A DNA stretch of 64,000 bases, from NCBI GenBank assembly GCA_009829735.1, contig CM020620.1:2235447-2299446 (forward strand). The letters run 5' to 3'. The notes beneath the pieces were generated by a model. That model searched no databases, was not told where the DNA came from, and was given only the letters and a program-made list of their open reading frames with translations. Made by a program: the position numbers and the translations under genes. This DNA is from Pyropia yezoensis (taxonomy: Eukaryota; Rhodophyta; Bangiophyceae; Bangiales; Bangiaceae). Positions 9,862 to 20,684 of this stretch are shown in pieces (the stretch's first letter is position 1; the number at the start of each line of letters is the position of its first letter).

Positions 9862-12103
9862 TCAATGGCGCGCCCGTTCCCGCTCGCGCTCGCGCTCGCG
9901 CTCACGCTCCCGGCCGCGCCCCCGCTCCCGCTCCCTGTCGCGGTCCCTGTCGCGGTCCCGCGGTCGGTCCCGGTCTCGGTCCCGGTTGCGGTTGCGGTCG
10001 CGGTCGCGATCGCGGTCAACGTCGCGGTCGCGGTCGCGGTCGCGGTCACGGTCGCGGTCGCGGTCGCGGTCGCGGTCGCGGTCGCGGTCACGGTCACGGT
10101 CGCGGTGGTGACGGGAGCGGCCGCTGCCGCCCCCCCCTACAGCATCCCCCCCCCTCCGCCACCGCCGTCACGGCCGCCGTCGCCGCCACCCCCCCCTCCA
10201 CCACCTCCCCCGCCACCGTCGCCTGCCTCCCGCCGCGAGCTCCGCGGCGGCCGGCTCCGCTTGCGCGGTGGCGGCTCCCCACCGTCGCCCGACCGGCCGC
10301 TGCGGCCGACGCTGCGACCAACGCTGCGGGAGCGGGAACGCCGGCGGGAGACGCTGCCATTGCCGCCCCCAGTGCCGCCGTTCCCACCGCCACCGCCCGC
10401 GCCACCATTCACAATGATGCTCTCGCCGTTGCCACGAGTGCCACTGACACTGGGGAAACGAAAGAAGAGGGATTCCGGAGCAATCCAAAACCCAAACGCA
10501 ACAGCACAAACAAATACGACAGCAGGCGCGTGAGCTTCGAGTTCGACAACCCAGTCCAGCCCAGCCGAAGCAGAGAAAAAAGATACGCCACCCCTCTTGC
10601 ATCCAAACACCCAAAACAGGACGATATGCTATGTGACAGACCGCGCGGCCCTCACTGGCGAATGCCACCCGCTTGTAAAACCACAATCGTGCCACCGTCC
10701 AACCCAAAACGTACTGGTTGCTGCGCGAGTCCGCCGTAGCTACCACAGGCGGCGCACCGCCAGGCGCCGTCGCCATCATGGCGGGAGGCATTCCCAGCGC
10801 GCTCCCCGGAGCTCCCCCCGATGGAGGCGGCCACCCCACTGGTGGCGCGCCTGGCATTAAAGGCGGGGGCATACCCGCGGGCATGCCCCCAAAGGCGCCA
10901 GCGCCGGCGCCCATGGAGCCTTGCATGCCAGTCGGCATCATCATCCCCTGAGATGTCGTGGGCAGGAGTCACCCAGGCGACGAGCCACGAACACGGAGAA
11001 GGCAACAGAAGGTAAACAAAAATAAACCCAACAAACTGAAAAGCACAATGAGCATTACCATGTGAGTCATTGCGTACAAGCAGCAGTATGCATCGGGAGG
11101 AGCTTGGCCCATCAGCACGACACAGAGCGCCCGTGTCATCCCACCTGGCAAAACAGCAGCAGGCGTCGCCACCCGTCGTAGCTCCCACAGGAACATCACC
11201 ACACCAGTGCCGTAGCGCTCAACGCGCCCTCATAGTGCGCGCCAGTGTCGGCCTCGGCCACCCGCACGCTCATGTGGGCGGCGCTGGTCGCGAAGGCGAC
11301 GGCAGCCCCTCTTCTCCCCCCGCCCTCGCAATTGCCATGCCCCCCCTCTCCCCCCCCGCCGCACCATCCCCACGCAACGAATGTTCCCCCCAGCCAGTCA
11401 CTCCACACAAACGTACCGGAAAGCCAGCTAGCGGCGGCATACCCGGCGCGAAGCCACCTGGCGGAAACGCCCCCCCTCCAGGAAAGCGGGGCTGTCCAAA
11501 AAAGGGGGCAGGTGCGTAGGTGGGCGCTCCCCCGCCCCCCCCGACACCACCAGCGCCCAGGCGACCTCCCCCTCGGGGTGGGAGCCCTCCCCCCACGCCA
11601 CCAAGCCCCGGTGGCGGCGGCGGCATGCCTGGCATATGGTGGGGAAGGGAAGGGCCGCCGCCACCGCCCCCCCGGAAGGGTGGCGGTGGGGGCTGGCCGT
11701 GGGAGGTTGGCGGCGGGCCACCACCTCCGCCGGCGGCCGACGAAGAGGTCGCAGCGGCGGCAGCGGCGCCAGCCGCCGCTGATCGGGACGCAGCAGCCTT
11801 ACGCGACGCCGCCGCCGCCGCGTCTTCAGCGGCAAACGTGTCGGTCGGGTCGGTCAGGCGCGCCGTCACACGGTTGGGCGTGTCCCACGGGGAGGGCTCC
11901 CCGTCGCGGGAGAGGCCCTCGACGGCGGCGGCTGCGTCCTCGGGGTAGTCAAAGGTCACCCGCGCGCGGCCGGTGCTCTTTCCATTGGCGGGGGACGCTT
12001 CAATGGTCACCCCCGAGACGCGGCCGTAGCGGCGGAGGGTGGCCTCGACGGTGGCATCGGTCGTCCACCAGCTCAGGCCGTCGAGGGCGACGACGGTCTT
12101 CAT
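9862..12103 (-). CDS. CPSF6/CFIm68-like pre-mRNA 3'-end processing factor
   Basis: The minus-strand exons are 12103-11417, 10947-10715 and from 10449 downward. Residues about 3-85 form an RRM opening with LDGLSWWTTD. The WWTTD signature is characteristic of CPSF6/CPSF7, the large subunit of cleavage factor Im that helps choose poly(A) sites in the nucleus. A long Pro/Gly-rich region (MPPP, GGG) follows, then Arg-Ser dipeptides and a basic KRSRPPRSSRR patch. Without a frame change the protein ends at a TAG (10137-10139), about 410 residues. One nucleotide of shift in the G8/G9 runs at about 10132-10154 opens a further frame of RD/RE dipeptides, ending with TGA at 9862-9864. That tail is what CPSF6 proteins normally have. 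I therefore extend the feature to 9862 and treat the shift as an assembly error or a mutation. Confidence 0.75.
9866..10110 (+). repeat. Degenerate hexanucleotide repeat coding an Arg-Asp/Arg-Glu tail
   Basis: On the plus strand this is a long series of GCGGTC-type hexamers. Read on the minus strand it gives CGC GAC (Arg-Asp) repeats grading into Arg-Glu near the stop codon at 9864-9862. It matches the alternating-charge C-terminal domain of CPSF6-type proteins. Confidence 0.75.
10947..11417 (-). other. Intron 1 of the CPSF6-like gene (between 11417 and 10947)
   Basis: The phase-0 intron runs on the minus strand from 11416 (donor GTACGT) down to 10948 (acceptor ATCTCAG). It joins ...GFP to GMMMPTG, continuing the Met/Pro/Gly-rich linker. 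Coordinates given are the flanking exon edges. The second intron runs from 10714 (GTACGT) down to 10450 (TTCCCCAG) and makes a His codon across the junction. Confidence 0.65.
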
Positions 12104-12548
12104 GATGAGGAAGAGCGGTGCCGCCGAGAGGAAGGGCGTGGTTGAGAAACGGGAGGGAAGGACGGCCTGCCGGCCACGCGAGCGCGGCCGCGTCACGTGG
12201 CCGTGCCGGTAGACGAGCGCGCCACGCCGAGCACGGCAGCCCGGCGGAGGCGCGTGCCAGGTCACATCGGGAAAGAGAGAGAAGCTGAAGGCAAGGAAAT
12301 CGACCGACACCCTGTGGCACTATCTATCTATTTCGATAGAAAGTACCATCAACTATAATTATTTACCAGGATGTATTTGTTCAACTATCTCGAGGCCCGC
12401 CCCTGGACAGCGATCGACATCGCCTGTTTCGTCCTCAAGACGACGACCCCACCAGTATCTTCATCTCTGTCCTTCGCCTGCCCACCCGGCTCCTCAACGA
12501 CAGGGGCCCAACCCCGCACCGCCAACCCCGCCCCTCGCAGTGCTTACC
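12104..12548. promoter_or_regulatory. Divergent intergenic region between the CPSF6-like and glutaredoxin genes
   Basis: The CPSF6-like gene starts leftward at 12103 and the glutaredoxin rightward at 12549, so these 445 bp must hold both promoters. The centre (12320-12375) is unusually AT-rich for the locus, with TATCTATCTATTTCGATAG and ATAATTATTTA. I see no canonical TATA box at a fixed distance from either start. Confidence 0.5.
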
Positions 12549-13082
12549 ATGGACTCGCGCCCGCCACCGACGCGCACTATGAACGGCTCGATGCGCCGGC
12601 CGCCTGTCAAGCGGCAGCCCGCGTCCGCCCTCCCCGTCGCGCTGGGCGTGACGCTGACACTCCTCGCCGTCGGCGGCGCCGTGGCACTGTGGCGGTCCCA
12701 CGGCGGCGCCGGCCGCAGCGCATCGTCCCCGCTGCCGCCGTCCACCCCTGACGGTCTCGTGACGCATCTCATTGGCGCGCACCCCGTCGTAGTCTTTTCC
12801 AAGACCTACTGCCCCTACTGCCGGAGGGCCAAGGCCACCCTTGCGTCCGCGGCGGGGGCCATCCCGGGCGCGTCGCCGCCCCACATTGTCGAGCTGGACG
12901 AGCGCCCCGACGGGGAGGCGCTGCAGCAGGTGCTCGCCGCTCGCACCGGCCGGCGGACGGTGCCGTCCGTGTGGGTTGGGGGTGTTCCCGTGGGGGGGGG
13001 CGATGAGGTCGCCGCCCTGGACGGTGCGGGAGAGCTGGAGGATCTGCTGCGACGGGCGCAGGTGGGGGGGAAGCGGCGGTAG
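12549..13082 (+). CDS. Membrane-anchored dithiol glutaredoxin (CPYC type)
   Basis: The protein has 177 residues. One hydrophobic segment (about 28-48) after a basic N-terminus suggests a signal anchor. It is followed by a Ser/Pro linker and a glutaredoxin fold of about 105 residues. Key features are the redox motif CPYC (88-91) after VVVFSKTY, the cis-Pro motif TVP (137-139) and the glutathione-binding GGGDE (149-153). It should reduce protein or glutathione mixed disulfides using GSH, probably facing the lumen of a secretory or plastid compartment. I chose the ATG at 12549; the frame extends upstream without another ATG. A single exon, full length for a class I glutaredoxin, ending at TAG. 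Confidence 0.9.
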   Translation: MDSRPPPTRTMNGSMRRPPVKRQPASALPVALGVTLTLLAVGGAVALWRSHGGAGRSASSPLPPSTPDGLVTHLIGAHPVVVFSKTYCPYCRRAKATLASAAGAIPGASPPHIVELDERPDGEALQQVLAARTGRRTVPSVWVGGVPVGGGDEVAALDGAGELEDLLRRAQVGGKRR

Positions 13083-13728
13083 GCTATGCCGCTGCTTGTC
13101 GCAGGCGCTGGGGATTGGGAAGCGGTGTGCACGTGCGCACCCGGGTGGAGGAGGGCGGTGCGGGGGGGAATGCTGGAGGAGTTGGCAGGGTGATGCGCGG
13201 GGAGCGTGTTCCTGTCGCGGAGAAGGGGTGAGGAATGGCCAAGGGCGCGGCTGTCAATGCAAGACAGCCGAGTCTCCGCCACATCTGGGTGGCTCCATCG
13301 GCTTGGTAGGGGAAAAACGGCTGTGGTTTGTCTTTCGCGGCTTTCCCCCGGAGCCGGTGCACCGTTCTTGGTTACTACGCCGGTCACGGCGTCTGTCCTC
13401 GCCGTCCCTCTCCGCAAAGAATAGCAGGCAAGGCGAGCAGCACAAGGCGAGCAACTCAAGGCGAGCAACACAAGGCGAGCATCATGAGCATTCCAAGAAG
13501 TACAAGGCCACGAAACGCGGCGCTTTCCCCGCTCCACTCCCCCCACTTCCCTTCCCCCAAACCCCATACAACACAGAAAACCCCCAAAAAACACAACCCC
13601 GCCACGACAGAGATAAATAACGGCACGAGCGTGCGCTGCTTGCACGACGTGCCCACCTTGGTTCCACTCCCCCCCCCCCCCACCCCCTCCCTCCCAGCTC
13701 CCGTTCCCACGCCCGTATCATCGAGTCG
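13083..13728. other. Intergenic region between convergent glutaredoxin and kinase genes
   Basis: Both neighbouring genes end into this stretch, so it should carry two 3' ends. It holds a 14-bp tandem repeat (separate entry) and a moderately AT-rich tract at 13490-13620. There is no convincing gene. Confidence 0.45.
13430..13485 (+). repeat. Four-copy 14-bp tandem repeat
   Basis: The unit AAGGCGAGCANCNC is present at 13430-13443, 13444-13457, 13458-13471 and, more diverged at the end, 13472-13485. No function is evident. Position suggests the 3' flanking region of the glutaredoxin gene. Confidence 0.85.
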
Positions 13729-15711
13729 TTAATGAGCGGCGTGATGAAAAAGCCCACCCAGCCGACGCTCCGACGGCCGCCGCCACCCGTGGCTGCCGTG
13801 GACGCGCCCCTCGCCTGGATCCTCCACCGCCGCCCCCGACTTGCGAGGCGCAGGTGAGGCAGCTGCGCTCGTTCCGCCGCGGCCCCACCGGTGGGAGGAC
13901 TGCTGAGGGCGCGCCACCGGCCCCTCGTCGACAGGGGTGGGAGTGGCGCTCGTTGACGACGGCGCCGTCGCCGTCGCCGCTGTACCTGGCCGAGACGCCA
14001 CCTTTGCAGGCACGGCCGGCCACATGGCGCCATCCAAAACGTCTCCGCTGGTCAGCGGGGTGCCCAACGTCGACAGCGGCGGCGCCGTCGAGCCCCCATA
14101 CCGCCGGGTAATCCGCCGCGGGCCGCCGCTGGCCGCGGCGGCCCCGGCGACCGTGGCACCCCCCAACGCCGCCGCCGCCGCCGCCGCCGCCGACAGGGGT
14201 GCTCGGTCCGTCGACGGGCAAGGAGACGAGGCCACCCCTCCCCGCGGATGACGCGGTGCCGCAGTTGCCGCCGATGCGGGCGCGTCTGGGTCTGGCGCCG
14301 CCACCACCCCCGCGGGCGCGTCGGGGCGGACGGCGAGCTCGGGGTGGTAGCACGAAATCTCCGCCCACATCCGCACCTTGTGGTCTTCCCGGGTGAGGGG
14401 CTTGGCACCCGCGGCGGCGGCGGCACCTCCCTCGCAGCCTGGCTCGAGGCAGTCGGCCCACCCCTCTGGCCGGTCCGAGTGGCTCACGTCGGCGGGGTCT
14501 GCAAACTCCGCCACGTACGGGTGGGCGAGCGCGGCCGCGGCGGTGAGGCGTTCGGCAGGGTCAAAGCGGAGGAGCGCCAGCATCAGGTCCTTGGCGTCGT
14601 CGGGTACCGCCGCCGCCGCCGCGGGGGTGGCAAACCACCGGTCGATGGGGAGGGGCGGGTGGGCAACGGCGCGGCGCATGTACCAGCGGCTCGTCGAGGA
14701 GCCAGAAGGCGGGGGGGTACCCACCACCCGGCAGATGGCGTCGAGCTGGGTGGTGAGCTTGACCGCCGCCAGCACGCCCTCCCCCTTGCGGTGGGAAAAG
14801 AGGGGGAACCCGGGGGAGTAGAGGGAGAAGAGGAGGACGCCCAGCGACCACAGGTCAATGGCCGAGGTGTACTTTTCCGACGCGCCCGACAGAAAGAGTT
14901 CCGGGGCGCGGTAGCTCTTGGTCACCACCGCCTGCGTTAGGCCCGTATCCTCGCCGGGTGCAATGTACCGGGCGAGGCCGAGATCGCCCAGCATGACGTG
15001 GGCCGACTTGGACAGCAGCACATTCCCCGGCTTGACGTCCCGGTGCGCGACGCCCGCCGAGTGGAGGTACGACACCGCCGAGAGGAGCTGGTAAAAGATG
15101 GCGCGCTTCTGGTGGTCACTCAGGTCCTTTCGCCGGCCCGCCGCGACGCCCGACAGCAGCACCTCGAGGTCCGTATCGAGGAGGGGCATGACCAGGTACA
15201 CGTCCGCCCAGCTCTTGTAGTCGACCGGCGCGTCCACGTCCAAGAGGGGCAGCACGTGCGGGTGCCGCAGGTGCCGCAGAAGCCGCACCTCTCGCAGCAG
15301 GTGCCGCGCGTCGGCGACCGTGTCAAACGCGGCGTGCACCTTTTTGATCGCCACCGGCTGCTTGGTCGCCCGGTCCGTCGCGCGCGCGACAACGCCGTAG
15401 CTGCCCCGCGCGAGGAGCCGCAGGTCCGCGTAGCGGGCCGACACGAGGAAGGGGGTAAAGTCCAGCATCGCCGACCGCTTGACGGGGGTGCTCATGAGGG
15501 CGGCGGCCGCCGCAGACAGGGGCGCGGTGGTCGCTGCTGCTGCCGCCGCCCCCGCCGCCGCCGTCGCGGTCGTGGTCGCGCCATGCGCGGGCGGCGGCGG
15601 GGGGGATGGCCGCCACCGCTCCGTCCATGCGCCCCCGCCACAGCCGCTGGCCGCCATGGAGGACCCCAACCACGCGGCCGACACACCCGCCGCGGTGGCG
15701 GCGTGGGGCAT
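13729..15711 (-). CDS. MAPK-like CMGC Ser/Thr protein kinase
   Basis: Single exon, 660 residues. An Ala-rich N-terminus (1-80) precedes a kinase domain (about 93-400). Visible motifs are the Gly-loop GSYGVV (103-108), VAIKK with catalytic Lys123, Glu141 in the C-helix, HRDVKPGN (223-230), DLG in place of DFG (243-245), and SYRAPE with Glu271. The end of the domain, HPYVAEFADP, is the MAPK/ERK-type C-lobe signature. The activation loop lacks a T-x-Y phosphorylation motif between DLG and the APE region, so activation must differ from classical MAPKs. The last 250 residues are Ala/Ser/Pro-rich and probably disordered. An internal Met at residue 73 is a possible alternative start. The coding frame is open upstream to 16353, but that part is low-complexity and includes a C25 tract. 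Confidence 0.85.
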   Translation of the reverse strand: MPHAATAAGVSAAWLGSSMAASGCGGGAWTERWRPSPPPPPAHGATTTATAAAGAAAAAATTAPLSAAAAALMSTPVKRSAMLDFTPFLVSARYADLRLLARGSYGVVARATDRATKQPVAIKKVHAAFDTVADARHLLREVRLLRHLRHPHVLPLLDVDAPVDYKSWADVYLVMPLLDTDLEVLLSGVAAGRRKDLSDHQKRAIFYQLLSAVSYLHSAGVAHRDVKPGNVLLSKSAHVMLGDLGLARYIAPGEDTGLTQAVVTKSYRAPELFLSGASEKYTSAIDLWSLGVLLFSLYSPGFPLFSHRKGEGVLAAVKLTTQLDAICRVVGTPPPSGSSTSRWYMRRAVAHPPLPIDRWFATPAAAAAVPDDAKDLMLALLRFDPAERLTAAAALAHPYVAEFADPADVSHSDRPEGWADCLEPGCEGGAAAAAGAKPLTREDHKVRMWAEISCYHPELAVRPDAPAGVVAAPDPDAPASAATAAPRHPRGGVASSPCPSTDRAPLSAAAAAAAALGGATVAGAAAASGGPRRITRRYGGSTAPPLSTLGTPLTSGDVLDGAMWPAVPAKVASRPGTAATATAPSSTSATPTPVDEGPVARPQQSSHRWGRGGTSAAASPAPRKSGAAVEDPGEGRVHGSHGWRRPSERRLGGLFHHAAH

Positions 15712-18700
15712 AGCGGGACCGCCGCAAACAATAAGGTAGACGCAGAGAGGGGGGGGGGGGGGGGGGGGGGGGGAAGGGGGTGAGAGATGGCGTGTGAAAG
15801 GAGTGAGGGCGAGGGAGAGCTGGGGCTGGCGGGGAGGAGAGGGGAGCAAGGGCGGGAGCTGGCCAGGGAGTGGGGCGTAGCCACCAAAAACGCCGAGTGC
15901 CAAACCACGCGTTTGAAGCAGGGGGGATGGGGGGGGGGTGGGGGGCGCAGAGCGTGTCTCCCTTCCGTGGCGCGGTCGGCAGTTGTCCCAGCACCCCCCC
16001 CGCCCCCCCCCCCCCCCCCACCCCCCCCCACCTCCTCCGCAGGCACCCCCGCAGAGTACACCGCTGGCAGTGGCGCACGCAACCGGGGAACCGTCCCCAG
16101 CGACCCCCGCGGCCGCCGCACGCAAAGCGGGGTGGCCCAGCCGCCGCGCACGGGCGCTGTCGACGCCCCCCCCCCCTTGGGGCGCCCGCGGCGCGGTGGC
16201 GGCCGCCAAATGTGCGTGTGGTGGCGGCAGCCGGGGCGGCGGCGGCAGCGGCGGCGGCCAACGGCAGCAGTAGGCGTGGCGGCTGGGCACACAGACCGCC
16301 CCCCCCCCCCCCGCCCCCCCCCGCCGGTCGACGGCGCTTGACGAGGCGGCCACGAACAGGGTTGGTTGGGGGGTGGGGGGGTATGAGTGGGCAGAAGGGT
16401 GGGTGGGGGGCAGACGAGAGGCGAGAGGAAAGGGAACTGGGGGAGTGGAGACGAGTGGAGACCGTGACGGGGTGGAGGGCGGGGGGGGGTGGGGGGGGGG
16501 TGGGGGGGGGAATGCGGGTGGCCACGTCGTCGCGTGGTGACGTTCTAGACCGACGCCGGCGGAGGTCCGCCCTCCCCCAAATTGGCCGTGTGCCCACCGC
16601 GGGCTCTGCCGAGGGCGCGTTTTTTTCTTTGCAGGGTGTGACCAGGCCGTATCATATCTGCGTGCGGGGGCCCGCGTGCGGCGGCGGTGGGGGGGGAGTT
16701 TCTTGTCTTAAGGCGAGGACGTCGCCGCCGTCGCCCGTTGCCAGACACACCCCCCCCCCCACCCCACCACACAGCACCCGCTGTGACAGCTGTCGCGCTC
16801 CTTCGCGGCACCTCCTCACCCGCCACTCCCCCCGCGCTCGCATGCACCACTGGCGGGGCAGGACTGGCCGGGGCGGGCGAGTGGCTGACGGCGGCTTGTG
16901 ACCCCTCTCCCCCAACCCCCTGCTCCACCACCGCCCCCCCCCCCCCCCCCCCCCCGCGGGTGGGCCAAGGGACGGCACACGCAAGTCGTGGGCCCGTGGA
17001 TCTTTGGGAGATGCGGCCCCGGCGGGCACGCGTGGCGCCCTGTGCCCAAAACCCTGGAGATTCTCCATGGTGGTCCACTGCAGACGGGGTGGGGTGGGGT
17101 GGGCACTCCCGGGAGTGGGGGCCCGCCGCAGCTCCCTGTATTTCCCCTCGCTCCCCCCCCGCCGCCGATATTTTTCGCCACCCGCCCCCGTCATCGGCGG
17201 GGGCGCCAGACTCGATAGCGCTTGCACCTCGACATGCATATCCCTGCTCCCACCACACCCCGCCGTTCGTCCCCAACGGCACCCGACATTTCATCGCCGG
17301 CTTGCTTCGTACATACAGTCTGTATTGGGTACGGTCTTTCTCTATTGCTGTGACATCCTTTCTTGGGCACGGTGTCTAGTAACCAATGCAGGTCGTCCGA
17401 CCTCTACGGTGCGATCAACGAATGTGTCAGCATTCGATCGTTGTCACCGACCAATCAGAGGTCGGAATCCACTTACAATCCTTGGGCTTACGGTCGCCAC
17501 AAAGGGTGCCCAACAATGGAGAAAGACTGTGTATTGTCTGACTGGATATTGTCACGTCCGTGACAATACTCAGTCACGATCGATCGACTATCCTGGTCTT
17601 ACACGTGGATCTACACTGCGAGAATCGCCGATCGTTGCTAAAAGTAGCAGAGGCCGCAGCAAGTCAGACAGTTCTGTCAGCCGTGCCACAGCCCGGGACA
17701 ATGCCCAATACTGACTGTAGCTAGTGTGTGTCAAATGTCGACCACTCTCGCTGAGATCCAAGGTTCCTACAAGAAAAGCACAACACACGTGCTTGTACAC
17801 TAGAGGAGACCGAGGCGAGCAAGACGTGTGTTTTTTTTTTTCTGAGTGCTTCTGTTCTCTCTGAGCTACGAGCGAGAGAAGCCCAAAGAACTGTAAGTGT
17901 CGCTCCGGGAATGTCGACCAGACCATGAAGCCAATGGAAACACCCGGATCTGCGATCAATCTGGGTCTGCGGCGTATGGTGAGCGAATCAATCATGCTGA
18001 GTGTAGCACGACCACGCACATTGGGCCACCTGGGTGCTATTTGACGCCGTCAGAAATACACTCTGAAGTAGAGAAAAAAGCACAGCGTGGAGGGCGTCGA
18101 CCCCCAGGCGTTGATGCTGGACCAGAAAGTGGACGACGTCTATGTCCATCTGCTGGTGGAAGGTCTCATGCCCAGGTCATGTGAGCTTCTCGTGCTGTTG
18201 GATGCAAGCAGCGGAGCAAAATACATCCTTCAAGAATCGGCCTTCTTGGGGCCGTCAGGCGGGTCCACATTTCCGGCATAGCTGGAGGGAGGGGGGGTGT
18301 GCCAAAAGCGTGAACTGCTTTAGTATGGGCTAAAAGAGAGAGAGCTACAGTCAATCCCCGACCTTGTACCACCCCCGTAAAGGCCCAGGTAAGCCTATAA
18401 CGAAGTGGCCGACAGTCTTCCACAGTCATTCAGAGCAGCGAGAGAGGCGCGGGCGGGTTTCTGGAGCGATTGATTGGCGAGCACGCACCTGGCGTCACGG
18501 TGCCGGCAGCTGTAATGCTTGCCATAGGGGTGGGACATCATCGGGGAATAACTGTACCTGACAAAGACAAAGCAGTGAGAAGCGACTCCACAACAAAAAA
18601 GCCGGCACAGGGACGCCCGACAGGAAGCGCCCATCCCAACAGTGGGAAGGGCGGGGAGTTCAGGGGCGCGGGGCAAGCCGACGGACGCTGCCGAGCCAAG

Positions 18701-18824
18701 CACAGCTCGGGGGCGCCCACCCGGCCTCCTCATATACCGGGGCAGCCCCACCGCGTCGCCGGTCCAACCCCCCCCCTCCCCCCCCCCTCACCCCCCCCAC
18801 TCGCGCGCGTTGCCACCGGCAGGG
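15712..18824. other. Gene-free interval upstream of the kinase; contains an AT-richer island
   Basis: A 25-G run lies at 15749-15773, about 38 nt upstream of the kinase ATG, so the kinase leader would carry a C25 tract. From 15780 to 17220 the DNA is low-complexity G/C-rich. About 17230-18440 is clearly less GC-rich and more complex, with a 9-bp stem palindrome ATTGTCACG/CGTGACAAT (17548-17567). No frame in it is long or recognisable. It may be unique intergenic DNA or an old transposon remnant. Confidence 0.35.
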
Positions 18825-18870
18825 GTGAGTCACTGTCAGAAAGAGACAAATTCAATCAGAAAGTGACAAA
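18825..18870 (+). repeat. Left terminal inverted repeat of the pogo-like element
   Basis: It matches the reverse complement of 20651-20695 over about 45 bp with few mismatches. Confidence 0.85.
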
Positions 18871-18936
18871 CAGGGTGCACGAGATACAACCCGTTGTTCG
18901 CGCTATCTCCCACTTCTTCCGCCCCCAAGCCCCACC

Positions 18937-20684
18937 ATGAAGGCTACTGATGCTGTCCCGCGACTACAAGCTGCCCTCCAACAGCACCCGAGCCTCGATG
19001 CAGCGGTGCAGGCTGTGGCCCTGGACGCGGGCGTTTCTGCGGCCGCGTTAAGACGAGCGTTCTACCGCCACCGCACCGGTGCGGGGCATCGGCACGGCAA
19101 CGCCCTGCTGACGTCTGAGCAGGATGAGGTGCTCTTGGGCGTGGTCCAGGCCGTCTCTGGGAACAACTTCACCCTGTCGTCTGCCCAAATCGCGGACGTC
19201 GTCAAGCGGCGGTGGTCTGTCGACGCCTCTTTGCAGTGGGTGTCTCGCTAGGTGTCCAGCCACCGGCGACAGCTGAGCTGGAGGGCGTGTAAGGCCCTAG
19301 CGGACAAGCGCGCGGGGCCCCAGGTAGTCGAAGACGTTCAGGGCTTCTGCGAGCAGCTGTCCCTGTTCTTAGAGACCCACTCCTTCCAGACCGATGCCGT
19401 GTTTAACTACGATGAGACGCGGGTGGTCATGCGCGGCGGACGGATGACGACCAGGCGCGTCGAGGCGCGTGACAAGGACCGCCCCAACATTACGACGACC
19501 CGCGACAACACTGTGACGCCCTTGTTGACCTTTGTGGCCGCGAGCGGGACCGTGTTCTTCTCTGTGTACGTCCTCAAGGGGCGCTTTGGTGAGGAGGACA
19601 GCGCCGACGTGAAGTTCTCCCTCGAGGAGGCCCCTCAGGCCAGCCGGCGCTCCTGGAGGCGCTTCTACTGCTCGACGGAGACGGGGTACCTCAATGGCGT
19701 CACGTTCCGCAAGGTGATTGAGGATTTCACCTGCAAGTGGGGCGTCCGCAACCCTGGCCGGGAGGCGCTCCTCTTTGGCGACCAGCTTGGGCGCCACAAG
19801 GAGGTGTAGACCATCCAGACGGCCCTGGGCAAGGGTGTGTAGTTGTTCATCCTGGCCTCCAACTCTTCCCACTTCAACGAGCCTCTGGACGAGGTGCCGT
19901 TTGCGTCCTAGAAGAAGGCCACGGTGGGCAAGGGTGAGCAGGATACTATGGACGCTTTATTGACCAATAGCTCTGCCCGGGATGCCCTGCTGTTAGCGTC
20001 GTACACGGCAGAGAGGCTGGCCTTCACCCCGGCCAACACCCAAGGCGCGTTTCTTCGGTGCGCCCTGTGGCCGTTTATCCCGGCCGCCATGACCCGGCGG
20101 TGCCGCGAGGCGGTGTGAATGGAAGCCCCACGTGGGGCCATCCACGAGGAGGCGACCGCCGCGGCTATGGATGTCATCCACACGTCGACCCTTCGCACTG
20201 CTGCAGTGAGCGCGCGGCTGTGCCGCGGTCGCGCGACGGTGGAGCGGAACGTTTTGCACTCGCCTGTCGCGCTCCTTGAGCAGCATGCCGCCAAAGAGGC
20301 CGCTGCGGCCGCCCGCGTGGAACAACGGGTCAAGCGAGGCAAGGAGAAGAGCTAGAAAGGGAGAAGAAGGAAGCTGAACGGGCGAGCAAGGTTGCCGAGA
20401 GGAAGAGCAACACCTGCCGGGCGTGCCAACGAAAAGTACGGCGGACCGGCGCCCGGTGGGCGGGTTGCCCTTGCGGAGTCTACTGGGTGTGCCCCGACTG
20501 CCGCAAGGATGATAATGCTATGGCAGTGCTGGGGGACCACGTGTCTGAGTGTGCTGCCAAAGTGTCGGGGATCCCGGCCAGCTTGGCTGGCAACGGCGGC
20601 TCAGAGAAAGAAAAAGAACAAATGTCTCCATGTCTTTTCCGTCGTACCCGTTGTCACTTTCTGATCAAATTTGTCACTTTCTGA
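18937..20684 (+). pseudogene. pogo-type DDE transposase with C-terminal zinc module, inactivated
   Basis: The reading frame starts at ATG 18937 with a helix-turn-helix-like region (residues 1-105). A DDE domain follows with FNYDETRVV, LLFGDQLGRHK and NSSHFNEPLD, the spacing expected of Tc1/pogo-family DDE_1 transposases that cut and paste DNA. In-frame stops are TAG at 19249, 19807, 19840 and 19909 and TGA at 20116, yet the frame is otherwise intact to about 20340. A single frame change near 20340-20355 then continues into a Lys/Glu-rich helix and a Cys-rich tail (CRACQRK, CPCGVYWVCPDCRK, HVSEC) that looks like a zinc-binding module. All five stops can come from C-to-T or G-to-A transitions. 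It is clearly non-functional as it stands unless stops are read through. Confidence 0.75.

Noticed and set aside
9865..10533. Plus-strand Ala-Val repeat protein
   Set aside because: It is the shadow of the Arg-Asp hexanucleotide repeat of the minus-strand CPSF6-like gene.
18937..20355. TAG as a reassigned sense codon in this genome
   Set aside because: TAG terminates the glutaredoxin, carbamoyltransferase and element A gag at natural protein ends. Transition-type decay explains the transposon TAGs.
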